From Clostridiaceae bacterium (GTDB lineage Bacteria > Bacillota > Clostridia > Saccharofermentanales > UBA5734), in contig JAAYPL010000045.1 of NCBI GenBank assembly GCA_012519875.1, positions 1-22,059 of the forward strand: DNA of 22,059 bases, written 5' to 3'. The notes under the pieces are model-generated. The model ran no database searches, had not been told where the DNA came from, and saw only the letters and a program-made list of their open reading frames with translations. A program made the position numbers and the translations under genes. Positions 1 through 7,365 of the stretch are shown piece after piece. Every line of letters begins with the position of its first letter. The stretch's first letter is position 1.

Positions 1-837
1 ATAGGCGCTTATCAGACCACCGAGATTGGATCCGCCGCCGGCGCAGCCGATCACGATATCCGGATACTCATCAATTTTTTCCATGGCGATTTTGGCTTCC
101 AGGCCGATAACCGATTGGTGCAGCAAAACCTGGTTGAGCACGGACCCAAGGACGTAACGGCAGTTCGGTGTTTTGACTGCCCGCTCAACGGCTTCCGAGA
201 TGGCGGTGCCCAAACTGCCGGTCGAATCCGGATCTTTTGCCAGCATTATTTTGCCAATATCGGTGGTCGAGCTCGGGCTGGCAATGATCTCGGCACCGAA
301 GGTCTCCATAATTGATTTGCGGTACGGCTTTTGCTCGTATGAGACTTTGACCATAAAAACCGTCAGATCAAGGCCAAAATAAGAACAGGCCATGGCCAGC
401 GCCGTTCCCCACTGGCCGGCGCCGGTTTCTGTGGTCAGGCTGGTTATGCCCTGCTTCTTGGCATAATAAGCCTGCGCTGCCGCCGTATTGAGCTTGTGAC
501 TGCCGGAGGTATTGTTGCCTTCGAATTTAAAGTAGATTTTGGCCGGCGTGTCAAGCACTTTCTCCAGATTGTAGGCGCGGATCAGAGGGGAGGGCCGGAA
601 AATTTTGTAGAACTCGCGTATTTCATCCGGAATGTCAATGTATCGGTCGGTCGTATTGACTTCCTGCAGGCAAAGCTCGTGGCAAAAAATCGGAAGCAGG
701 TCATCGAGCACAACCGGTTTCATTGTCACCGGGTGGAGATAGGGACCATGCTGCTGCTTCATATCGGCACGAAGGTTGTACCACTGCCGCGGAATCTCGT
801 CTTCGGTCAGATTGATGTGATAAGGGATCTTGCTCAT
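1..837 (-). CDS. trpB: Tryptophan synthase beta chain, TrpB2 type (3' end outside window)
   Basis: PLP enzyme that condenses indole with serine to make tryptophan in the cytoplasm. Only the first 279 codons are present; the family is usually about 450 residues, so the C-terminus lies left of base 1. Visible marks are the PLP-lysine motif GNNTSGSHKLNTA with Lys115, the TrpB2-like stretch VSYEQKPYRKSIMETFGAE (about 165-183), and the glycine-rich phosphate loop GCAGGGSNLGG (about 264-274). The N-terminal extension before the fold (PYHINLTEDEIPRQWYNL) is typical of TrpB2 rather than TrpB1. The start at 837 is set by GAAAGGAG just upstream. The gene lies alone behind a Trp T-box leader, so it should be expressed when uncharged tRNA-Trp accumulates. 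No trpA is visible. TrpB2 proteins often act as stand-alone indole-salvage enzymes, which is an inference here. Confidence 0.93.
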   Translation of the reverse strand, partial: MSKIPYHINLTEDEIPRQWYNLRADMKQQHGPYLHPVTMKPVVLDDLLPIFCHELCLQEVNTTDRYIDIPDEIREFYKIFRPSPLIRAYNLEKVLDTPAKIYFKFEGNNTSGSHKLNTAAAQAYYAKKQGITSLTTETGAGQWGTALAMACSYFGLDLTVFMVKVSYEQKPYRKSIMETFGAEIIASPSSTTDIGKIMLAKDPDSTGSLGTAISEAVERAVKTPNCRYVLGSVLNQVLLHQSVIGLEAKIAMEKIDEYPDIVIGCAGGGSNLGGLISAY

Positions 838-897
838 ATCGTTTCTCCTTTCGTTTGCACCTGTCGGTGCTCAATGCTTTTGCTGCCTGTCACGGGA

Positions 898-933
898 CAA
901 AAAAACCTGCCCCTTCGATTTTGAAGGGACAGG
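898..933 (-). terminator. T-box intrinsic terminator
   Basis: The hairpin CCTGTCCCTTC/GAAGGGGCAGG (933-906 on the minus strand, loop AAAATC, one G:T pair) is followed by a run of T. It lies directly after the T-box sequence and is the terminator conformation of the trpB leader. Confidence 0.92.
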
Positions 934-1184
934 AGTATTCCTGCGGTACCACCCAAATTGACTTTGCCGGCAAAGCCCACTCTGTCACGCACTTCTCATG
1001 CGTGTCCGCTGGATAACGGGCCGGCCTCCCGTTGACGCCTACTGGCAGCTGATCGCGGCTTTCGGGCCACCCTCACAAGTCCATTCGATCTGATCCGTCA
1101 TATGACCCTTGCACCGTCGGTCACTCGCTGTGATTGGTCATCAGATTTACTTCTCTCGCTCACTGGTTTGTCATATTCAGATTT
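898..1184 (-). promoter_or_regulatory. T-box riboswitch (tRNA-Trp) leader of trpB
   Basis: On the minus strand the conserved T-box TGGGTGGTACCGCAG lies at 955-941, followed by a terminator at 933-898. The specifier loop reads GAATGGAC; the TGG at 1083-1081 is a tryptophan codon in the expected context. Stem I is visible: GAGAGAAGTAA near 1158-1148, ATCTGAT pairing with ATCAGAT, then ATGACC pairing with GGTCAT around an apical part containing GACGGTGCAAG. A stem-III-like hairpin AACGGG/CCCGTT lies at 1033-1015, a hairpin CACGCA/TGCGTG follows, and the palindrome CTTTGCCGGCAAAG sits just before the T-box. By established T-box biology, uncharged tRNA-Trp stabilises the antiterminator and lets transcription enter trpB. 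The 5' end is estimated from the promoter. Confidence 0.94.
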
Positions 1185-1190
1185 GTGAAC

Positions 1191-1219
1191 AGTATAGTCG
1201 GCACTTTTTTCTTTGTCAA
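1191..1219 (-). promoter_or_regulatory. Sigma-A promoter of the T-box/trpB transcript
   Basis: On the minus strand TTGACA (1219-1214), a 17-base spacer and TATACT (1196-1191) form an almost perfect housekeeping promoter. The purine-rich tract upstream of the -35 (about 1226-1250) could act as an UP element. Transcription should start near 1184, just before stem I of the T-box. Confidence 0.88.
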
Positions 1220-1365
1220 GCGAATTTTTTCTTTCCTTTCCTTTCTTTTGCTTGAGTTTCTTTTACTTGAGGGATCTGTCCGAATTTGCCGGGTCGGTTC
1301 ATATTGAATTCCCGGACTAATTCCTTTAAGCTATAGAAGAAACCGATTGATTGAGAGGTATGTTT
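1220..1365. other. Intergenic region between the divergent trpB leader and pdxA operon
   Basis: This holds a pyrimidine-rich tract on the plus strand with three tandem CTTTC units (1231-1245). A possible -10 (TATAGA, 1332-1337) for the downstream operon has no convincing -35. The ribosome binding site GAGAGG of pdxA is at 1353-1358. I see no gene here. Confidence 0.4.
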
Positions 1366-2376
1366 ATGCTTCCAGATGGCGGCTTGCCGGTCGTTGCCGT
1401 CCCGATGGGTGATCCGAACGGGATTGGCCCGGAAATCGTTGTTAAGGCTTTTGCGGACGCAACCCTCGCTGAGGTTTGCCGGCCTTTGGTTGTAGGCGAT
1501 GCCTATTGTCTGGCCCGTGCCTTGAAGGCCTGCGCGGCCGGGTTGATGATCCATAAGGTCGATCGGCTGTCGGAGGCGGTCTTTCGGCCGGGTTTTCTGA
1601 ACTTGGCGGATCTGGCTCATGCCGATCTTCACAAACTGGTTCCCGGGACCATACAGGCCTTGGCCGGGCAGTGTGCGCTGGACTATATCCGTGTGGCTGT
1701 CAAACTGATCGGCTCGGGTCAAGCCGATGCTATGGCCACCGCTCCGATCAACAAAGAATCTTTGCGAGCCGCAGGGGTTCCTCACATCGGCCATACCGAG
1801 ATTCTCGCCGACCTGACCGGGACCCGCAATCCGCTGACGCTTTTTGAGACCGACGGACTCCGCGTTTTTTTCCTCAGCCGCCATGTCAGCCTGCGCCAGG
1901 CCTGCGATTTGGTGACCCGTGAGCGCGTGCGCGATGGTATCCGGCAAAGTTGCGCCGCCCTCAAACGGCTGGGTGTCAGCGAAGGAACACTGGCCGTGGC
2001 CGGACTCAATCCCCATAGCGGCGAGCATGGTTTGTTTGGCGATGAGGAAATGCTGGCTATTGCCCCGGCCGTTGCCGACTGCCGGGCCGAAGGCTTGGAT
2101 GTCACCGGGCCGGTCAGCGCGGATTCGGTCTTTCATCTGGCAAGAACCGGCCGATATGCGGCTGTTTTGTCCCTTTATCATGATCAGGGGCATATCGCGA
2201 CAAAAACACTGGACTTTGAACGAACCATCGCCCTGACACTGGGATTGCCTTTTCTCAGAACATCGGTGGACCATGGCACAGGACTGGACATTGCCGGACA
2301 AGGGATCGCCAGTCCGGTCAGCATGATACAGGCTATTCGCCTGGCTGCCCGTTACGCCCCCCTTTATTCGCGATGA
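1366..2376 (+). CDS. PdxA-family dehydrogenase, PdxA2-like (4-phosphate hydroxyacid dehydrogenase)
   Basis: NAD-dependent, divalent-metal decarboxylating dehydrogenase of the PdxA family, 336 residues, normal length. Residues seen: GDPNGIGPE (15-23), APINKE (126-131), GHTE (142-145), and metal-ligand histidines in SRHVSL (His173), NPHSGEHGLFGDEE (His217) and YHDQGH (His272), followed by RTSVDHGTGLDIAG. The motifs GEHGLFGDEE and YHDQGHIATKTLDFER resemble the PdxA2 branch, known to oxidise D-threonate/D-erythronate 4-phosphate, more than classical PdxA, which has YHDQGLP and FGR. I saw no DUF1537 kinase partner. The start at 1366 is chosen because GAGAGG at 1353-1358 is 7 bases upstream; TTG 1351 and ATG 1360 are too close to it. 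The stop overlaps the next start by four bases (ATGA), implying translational coupling. Vitamin B6 synthesis remains the alternative role. Confidence 0.86.
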   Translation: MLPDGGLPVVAVPMGDPNGIGPEIVVKAFADATLAEVCRPLVVGDAYCLARALKACAAGLMIHKVDRLSEAVFRPGFLNLADLAHADLHKLVPGTIQALAGQCALDYIRVAVKLIGSGQADAMATAPINKESLRAAGVPHIGHTEILADLTGTRNPLTLFETDGLRVFFLSRHVSLRQACDLVTRERVRDGIRQSCAALKRLGVSEGTLAVAGLNPHSGEHGLFGDEEMLAIAPAVADCRAEGLDVTGPVSADSVFHLARTGRYAAVLSLYHDQGHIATKTLDFERTIALTLGLPFLRTSVDHGTGLDIAGQGIASPVSMIQAIRLAARYAPLYSR

Positions 2377-3680
2377 GCAGACACAAGAAAAAGACAACCC
2401 AGCCCAAAGAGTGGTATCGGCTGGACAATGCCGCTAAAATTTACCCGGTTATTATGCGTTCCCGGCACGGCGGCTATTTCCGCTTGGCGGTTCTTTTGCA
2501 CGAACCGGTTGATCCGGCCATCTTACAGCAGGCTCTTGAAGCAACACTTAAGCGTTTTCCTTTTTTCGCGGTGCGGCTCCGGCGTGGTTTGTTTTGGTAT
2601 TATCTTGAATCCTACGACGGCAAACCGATGATTGAGCCGGATGTGCAAAATCCGATGCGCCCCTGGACCAGAAAGGAAATCAAGAAATACCTCTTCCGTG
2701 TCCGATACGATCAAAGGCGGATCTCAGTGGAGTTTTTCCATGCTTTGACCGACGGCAACGGCGGGCTGGTTTTTCTGAAGACGCTGACGGCGGCTTACCT
2801 GCGCCTGCGCGGCCGTTTTTGCGGTATCGGAGCCGGTGCGTTGGACATCAACCGTCCGGCCGATAGTGGTGAAATGGAAGATGCCTACAAACGCTATTCA
2901 GATTTTCGGGTGGTTCATCGGCCCCGGGAGACCAAAGCATTCCATTTGCAAGGAACGATCATGCCCGGCCACTGGTTGCAGATCATCAGTGGTGTTCTGC
3001 CATTGGACCGGGTAAAATCTGTCGCCCGTTCCTACGGAATCAGTGTCACCGAATTTCTGGCCGGTGTGTATCTGTACCAGCTTTACCGGATTCAGCAGCA
3101 AGGGGGCTACAATACGCTGGCCCCGGTTCGACTTTCCATCCCCGTTAATGTCCGCCGCTTCTATCCGTCCAAAACCCTTCGGAATTTCTCGCTGTACGTC
3201 AATCCGGGCATTTTGCCGGCTTTTGGCACGTATACGTTGGAAGAGATCTTCGGACTGGTTCATCACTTTATGCGCTATACGGTTAATGAAAAATATTTGA
3301 ACGCTTTGATGTGCGCCAACGTCGGCCCCGAGCAGAGCATCTGGCTGCGGTTGGCACCGTTGCCGCTCAAAAACATGGTCATGCGCCTGGTGTATCATTT
3401 TGTCGGGGAGAGCCGATTTACCAGCTCTCTTTCCAACCTCGGCCCGGTTGACATGCCGGAAGGGATGGCCGAAGCCGTCGAGCGCTTCGAGTTCCTGCTC
3501 GGCCCTTCCCGTTACAACCCCGTTAACTGCGCGGTGGTCAGCACCGGCAATCAATTGCTGGTCAGCTTCTCCAGCACGATGATCGAAACCGATGCGCAAA
3601 GGGCTTTTTTCAAAGAACTGGTGCGTATGGGCATTCCGGTTCGGGTTGAGAGCAATACACTATACCCGGAGGTCGACTGA
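2373..3680 (+). CDS. Condensation-fold acyltransferase, alcohol acetyltransferase-like
   Basis: A 435-residue protein that I place in the CoA-dependent acyltransferase/condensation superfamily, closest by eye to alcohol-acetyltransferase-like (AATase) proteins. The N-terminal half contains FFHALTDGNGG, in which HxxxDG (123-128) matches the catalytic core HHxxxDG; the first His is Phe. The C-terminal half has TSSLSNLGPVDMP (350-362), like the SNLGP segment of the family. There is no signal peptide and no clear membrane segment; the N-terminus is basic (SRHKKK), so it is probably cytosolic or membrane-associated. The substrate is unknown; acyl transfer to an alcohol, sugar or lipid is plausible. 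It overlaps pdxA by four bases upstream, and the downstream membrane gene starts within its stop codon (TGATG). The three products are probably made in fixed proportion. Confidence 0.75.
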   Translation: MSRHKKKTTQPKEWYRLDNAAKIYPVIMRSRHGGYFRLAVLLHEPVDPAILQQALEATLKRFPFFAVRLRRGLFWYYLESYDGKPMIEPDVQNPMRPWTRKEIKKYLFRVRYDQRRISVEFFHALTDGNGGLVFLKTLTAAYLRLRGRFCGIGAGALDINRPADSGEMEDAYKRYSDFRVVHRPRETKAFHLQGTIMPGHWLQIISGVLPLDRVKSVARSYGISVTEFLAGVYLYQLYRIQQQGGYNTLAPVRLSIPVNVRRFYPSKTLRNFSLYVNPGILPAFGTYTLEEIFGLVHHFMRYTVNEKYLNALMCANVGPEQSIWLRLAPLPLKNMVMRLVYHFVGESRFTSSLSNLGPVDMPEGMAEAVERFEFLLGPSRYNPVNCAVVSTGNQLLVSFSSTMIETDAQRAFFKELVRMGIPVRVESNTLYPEVD

Positions 3681-4387
3681 TGTCTTATTGTGTAAATTGT
3701 GGCGTTGAGCTGGATCGATCGGAGAAAGCCTGTCCGCTGTGCGGGGTAGAGGTATTAAATCCGCGCCAGCCTTACGATGATCAGGCACCCCGGCCTTATC
3801 CGAAACGGCTGGATCCGATCTATGCCCGCATCAACCGCCGGTTCACCGCGGCGATTTTGAGCATTGCCGCGGCCTTTCCGGCTGTTCTTTGCCTTGCCAT
3901 CAATTTTATTCTTGATGGTGGCCTGACCTGGAGTTTTTATGTAGCCGGTGCGCTGGCCGTGGTTTGGGTTTTCGTGGTTCCTTATTTCCTGTATGCGAAG
4001 CCGACGATACTTAAGATTTTTCTGCCCGACGTTTTGGCTGTTTCCCTCTATTTGCTGTTAATTTCCAAACTGCAAGCCGATGGCAGTTGGTTTTTGACAC
4101 TGGCCATGCCGATGGTCATTTTGACCTGTGGTCTGATCCTGCTCAACATTGTCTTGATTGATGCCGGTACGATTTATGGCTTCGCCATCCCGGCTTCAAT
4201 TTTGATCTCGGCCGGTATACTGACAGTGGGCGTCGAATTGATTATCAACCTTGAATTGATCGGCCGGTTGCAGCTGGGCTGGTCATTGTATGTTCTGATT
4301 CCCACCTTGGCAGTTGCGGCTTTTTTCCTGACCGTGGCCCGGCGTCAGTCCATTCGTGAAGAAATCCGTAAACGTCTTCACCTCTAA
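3680..4387 (+). CDS. Zinc-ribbon six-TM membrane protein (DUF6320-like)
   Basis: A 235-residue protein of unknown function. The N-terminus is a zinc ribbon: CVNCG (Cys4, Cys7) and CPLCG (Cys18, Cys21), followed by a proline-rich linker (about 28-45). About six hydrophobic segments follow, roughly 55-77, 82-105, 112-130, 136-160, 166-190 and 198-219, ending in a basic tail (RRQSIREEIRKRLHL). From memory, this architecture is called DUF6320 and recurs next to alcohol-acetyltransferase-like genes in Clostridia; I could not check this. The start overlaps the upstream stop by one base, so the two are translationally coupled. It may anchor or regulate the acyltransferase at the membrane, which is inference. 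No clear intrinsic terminator is visible after it. Confidence 0.72.
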   Translation: MSYCVNCGVELDRSEKACPLCGVEVLNPRQPYDDQAPRPYPKRLDPIYARINRRFTAAILSIAAAFPAVLCLAINFILDGGLTWSFYVAGALAVVWVFVVPYFLYAKPTILKIFLPDVLAVSLYLLLISKLQADGSWFLTLAMPMVILTCGLILLNIVLIDAGTIYGFAIPASILISAGILTVGVELIINLELIGRLQLGWSLYVLIPTLAVAAFFLTVARRQSIREEIRKRLHL

Positions 4388-4480
4388 TAATAATTGTCGA
4401 AAATCTTGGCAATTTAGACAAAAACTAAACCAAAAATCTCGGACATTATCGCTAAATCGCTACAAAAAACCATCGGATTG

Positions 4481-4510
4481 TTGACTTGTATTTATGCATA
4501 TCAGTATAAT
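4481..4510 (+). promoter_or_regulatory. Promoter of the NlpC/P60 gene
   Basis: TTGACT (4481-4486), an 18-base spacer and the perfect -10 TATAAT (4505-4510) lie 53 bases before the start codon. The flanking sequence 4388-4480 is AT-rich and I see no other element in it. Confidence 0.8.
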
Positions 4511-4563
4511 ATCCCTGAGTTGTTCCGAAAGGATCAGCTGTGTAAGCTTACTACGGAGGAATT

Positions 4564-5829
4564 ATGCCCAGATATTCACCGAAGATCCGCCGACTTCGTG
4601 TCTTTTTGGCGGTCATTCCGCTTTCTCTGATTGTTGCTATACCGGTATTCAGCCAGCCTCTTGGCCTGTCTGACGCCTGGCGCGACGCACCGGCACAACC
4701 GGAGAACCAAAGCCAATCCGCCGAATTGTCGGCTGATCCGGTTCCCGGTTCGGATACCCGACCGCTTATGCCGGAGCCTTCCGAGGTCCAGCGTCCTGTT
4801 GATGTGAGAACCGGTTTTATCTTTGATGATATGGAAGATCTTCACGATCTTCTGATGAGCCGAGGCAGGGATCCCATTCCAACTCCGGAGTTGCCGTTGC
4901 CGGCCGAAGGCACTGAAGATGACAGTGTTGGGGGAGAGGAAGACGACGCAGTCATTTTTGAGAAGCCAAACGGAGTCGCGGTTGAAAAAATTGTTTTTGA
5001 GGATGTTAATTACAACATTTATATTACTGCCGGCCCGCTGAATATTCGTTCGGGCCCATCAACAAACTTTGCCAGCCTTGGCCGCCTGTCGAGGGGGGAC
5101 AAGGTTGTCTGCACGGGTGCCAGCCAGGAATGGATGCGCATTGACCATGACGGGCGCGAAGCCTATGTCTATGCTGAGTTTATCAGCAAGAACATGGTTT
5201 TTGAGGATACCAAGCAAACGGTGTATGTCGATGTCAGTACTTTGAATCTGCGCAAGGGGCCTTCGACGGATTCCGAGGTGATTACCAAGCTTGGCCGCCA
5301 TACCCGTTTGACCCGGACGGGAATCGGAGACGGCTGGTCCAGAGTTAAAACATCATCCGGGCAGGCAGGTTATGTTTATTCGGAATATCTGACCCGAAAG
5401 GCGCCGCCCGGCGCTGCCGGCTCCGGAACGACGTACAGCGGCAGCCGCGGCACGGTTGTGGACTTGGCCATGCAGGCTAAAGGTGTTCGATATGTGTTTG
5501 GCGGCGCCAGCATGAACGGTTTTGACTGCTCAGGCCTTGTTTACTGGATCTACCGAAAGATCGGCATCACTCTTCCTCGAACATCCTATGGCTATGGTCG
5601 GGTAGGTTCCTCTGTTTCCTACAGCAACATGAAGCCCGGCGATATTATTTGCATCGATCATCGCAGAGATGGGGTAACCTCGATCACGCACCTGGGCATT
5701 TATATCGGCAATGGTTATATGATGCATGCTTCTTCGTCCAACCGCAAAGTGGTTCAAGTGAAGGTCAGTGCCTACATGGGCAGAAATCCAAGCTACAAGC
5801 TGGTCACCATCCGCCGGGTGCTCAAATGA
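4564..5829 (+). CDS. Exported SH3b-SH3b-NlpC/P60 peptidoglycan endopeptidase
   Basis: A secreted 421-residue cell-wall hydrolase. The N-terminus has basic residues and a hydrophobic core (about 11-29), with VFSQP a likely signal-peptidase region near residue 30. An acidic, proline-rich linker (about 40-140) precedes two bacterial SH3 domains (about 151-210 and 218-278), each with the LNIRSGPS/LNLRKGPS signature that binds cell wall. The C-terminal NlpC/P60 domain (about 295-420) has Cys322 in GFDCSGLVYW, His376 in ITHLGIYIG and His388 in YMMHAS, the expected catalytic set. The family cleaves D-Glu to diamino-acid bonds in stem peptides during wall turnover. GGAGGA is only 3 bases from the ATG, slightly close. 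It is monocistronic, with its own promoter and a downstream hairpin. Confidence 0.93.
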   Translation: MPRYSPKIRRLRVFLAVIPLSLIVAIPVFSQPLGLSDAWRDAPAQPENQSQSAELSADPVPGSDTRPLMPEPSEVQRPVDVRTGFIFDDMEDLHDLLMSRGRDPIPTPELPLPAEGTEDDSVGGEEDDAVIFEKPNGVAVEKIVFEDVNYNIYITAGPLNIRSGPSTNFASLGRLSRGDKVVCTGASQEWMRIDHDGREAYVYAEFISKNMVFEDTKQTVYVDVSTLNLRKGPSTDSEVITKLGRHTRLTRTGIGDGWSRVKTSSGQAGYVYSEYLTRKAPPGAAGSGTTYSGSRGTVVDLAMQAKGVRYVFGGASMNGFDCSGLVYWIYRKIGITLPRTSYGYGRVGSSVSYSNMKPGDIICIDHRRDGVTSITHLGIYIGNGYMMHASSSNRKVVQVKVSAYMGRNPSYKLVTIRRVLK

Positions 5830-5854
5830 ATCCTCACGGCTCCAGCCGCTGATT

Positions 5855-5900
5855 AAACGCCGTCCTGTTCCGACAAAACTGATGAAAGGGACGGCGTTTT
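5855..5900 (+). terminator. Terminator-like hairpin after the NlpC/P60 gene
   Basis: The perfect 11-bp inverted repeat AAACGCCGTCC (5855-5865) / GGACGGCGTTT (5889-5899) ends in TTTT. The loop is long (23 bases) and the U-tract short, so efficiency is uncertain. The position between the stop codon and the secD promoter fits a terminator. Confidence 0.6.
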
Positions 5901-5942
5901 GCATGGGAACAGAAGGAGAACAGAAGGAAAAGAAAAATTTCC

Positions 5943-5972
5943 TTGAGGATTTCGGCGACTTATGCCTATAAT
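5943..5972 (+). promoter_or_regulatory. Promoter of secD-secF
   Basis: TTGAGG (5943-5948), 18 bases, then perfect TATAAT (5967-5972). It lies 79 bases upstream of the secD ATG and beyond the preceding hairpin. Confidence 0.7.
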
Positions 5973-6051
5973 GTATACTTGCATGTGGAATGGGTCGAAT
6001 CAAATACGGTCATTTCAAACGAAATAGAGGAAGGGACGTGCACGACAATCT

Positions 6052-7365
6052 ATGGCTAAACGATCCTTTATGAAAAGCAGGGTTCAGGCCAAACCACGGA
6101 CATTTTTCATTGTCGCCGGTATTATTTTGGTCTGCCTGATTCTTGCGATAACCGGTCTCCGGATTCCTGTTCCGGGGAAATCCGAGTATTTACAGTTGCA
6201 CAGCGTATCACAAATTCGATTCGGCATCGATATCGTCGGTGGCGTTGACGCGGTTTTCGCGCCCAAGGGTTATGAGGGCGTGCCCTCCGCCGCGGAGCTG
6301 GCGTCCGCTCGCTCGATCATTGAACTGCGCATGGACAATCTGTCCATTCTGGATCGTGATGTAACGGTCGATGAAACCAACGGCCGGATTATTGTTCGCT
6401 ATCCCTGGAAATCGGATGAAACAGATTTTGATCCGGCCAAAGCCTTGGATGAGCTGGGCGAAATGGCCCTGCTTACATTCAAGGAGCCTGACGGCACCGT
6501 GGTATTGACCGGCGCCGACGTTGTCAAAAGCACCGCGGTCTTTGATCAAAACAACCAACCTGCCGTCAGCCTCGAATTCAAGCCGGAAGGCGCTGCCCGC
6601 TTTGCCGAGGCGACAGCCCGGCTGATCAATCAGCCGATCACCATTTCCATGGATGAAACCGAAATTTCCGCACCGGTCGTGCGTACGGCAATTGAGGACG
6701 GCAATGCCCTTATCAGTGACATAGGATCCATTGAAAAGGCCATCGCCCTGGCGGAAAAAATTAATGCCGGCGCGCTGCCCTTTGCCCTTGAGGCGATCAG
6801 CAGCAGTTCGATCAGCCCGACGATGGGGACCGGCGCGCTCAGTGTTATGACCTTGGCCGGGCTGATTGCTTTTATTCTGATTTGCCTTTTTATGCTTCTA
6901 TACTATCGATTGCCGGGCTTTATCGCCTGCTGGTCGTTGCTGGGGCAGATCGTCGGCATTCTCCTTGCCATTTCAATTCCGCAACAGACGCTGACACTGC
7001 AAGGAATAGCCGGCATTATTCTTTCTATCGGCATGGGTGTGGATGCCAATGTCATCATCTCCGAGCGTATCAAGGAGGAATTGCGCGGTGGCGCCAGCCT
7101 GACCGTTGCGCTGACCAACGGCTTTGATCGTGCCCTATCCTCGGTTATTGACGGCAACGTCACCGTGGCCATTGCAGCGATTGTTCTCATGATTTTCGGT
7201 TCCGGCTCGATGCTTTCCTTTGGCTACTCGCTGCTGGTCGGTGTTATCCTCAACGGCTTGACCGGCGTTGTTGCCTCGCGGGCGATGATCGGTTCCGTCA
7301 GCCAGTTTAAACCTCTTCGCAATCCCTGGCTCTATGGTGCAAGGAGGGTAAAGACCAATGTTTAA
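6052..7365 (+). CDS. secD: Protein translocase subunit SecD
   Basis: Membrane component of the SecDF complex, which uses the ion gradient to pull proteins across the membrane after SecYEG/SecA. It has 437 residues. TM1 is at about 18-37, followed by FGIDIVGGVDAVF (57-69), the family's GxDxxGG region. The extracytoplasmic P1 region (about 70-250) is shorter than in E. coli, as usual in Gram-positives. Five further TMs follow, with the signature GIAGIILSIGMGVDANVI (318-335) and ERIKEEL; Asp331 corresponds to the ion-translocation Asp of the family. The only in-frame start after the stop TAG at 6024-6026 is ATG 6052, but the best ribosome site (GAGGAAGG, 6027-6034) is 17 bases away. It overlaps secF by eight bases. 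Confidence 0.96.
   Translation: MAKRSFMKSRVQAKPRTFFIVAGIILVCLILAITGLRIPVPGKSEYLQLHSVSQIRFGIDIVGGVDAVFAPKGYEGVPSAAELASARSIIELRMDNLSILDRDVTVDETNGRIIVRYPWKSDETDFDPAKALDELGEMALLTFKEPDGTVVLTGADVVKSTAVFDQNNQPAVSLEFKPEGAARFAEATARLINQPITISMDETEISAPVVRTAIEDGNALISDIGSIEKAIALAEKINAGALPFALEAISSSSISPTMGTGALSVMTLAGLIAFILICLFMLLYYRLPGFIACWSLLGQIVGILLAISIPQQTLTLQGIAGIILSIGMGVDANVIISERIKEELRGGASLTVALTNGFDRALSSVIDGNVTVAIAAIVLMIFGSGSMLSFGYSLLVGVILNGLTGVVASRAMIGSVSQFKPLRNPWLYGARRVKTNV

Noticed and set aside
857..870. Small hairpin GCACC-TGTC-GGTGC between the T-box terminator and trpB
   Set aside because: Only 5 bp with no conserved context; it is not needed to explain the T-box and may be chance.
1351..1365. 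TTG 1351 or ATG 1360 as pdxA start
   Set aside because: The GAGAGG ribosome site would lie inside or one base from these starts; ATG 1366 has proper spacing and the expected N-terminus.
1216..2397. 393-codon minus-strand open frame opposite pdxA
   Set aside because: It is antisense to a clearly conserved enzyme, has no family features, crosses the trpB promoter and shows the low-complexity mix typical of a shadow of GC-biased codons.
4388..4480. Possible riboswitch or small RNA before the NlpC/P60 gene
   Set aside because: The region is AT-rich with no convincing paired elements, and it lies upstream of the promoter, so it is not in the leader.
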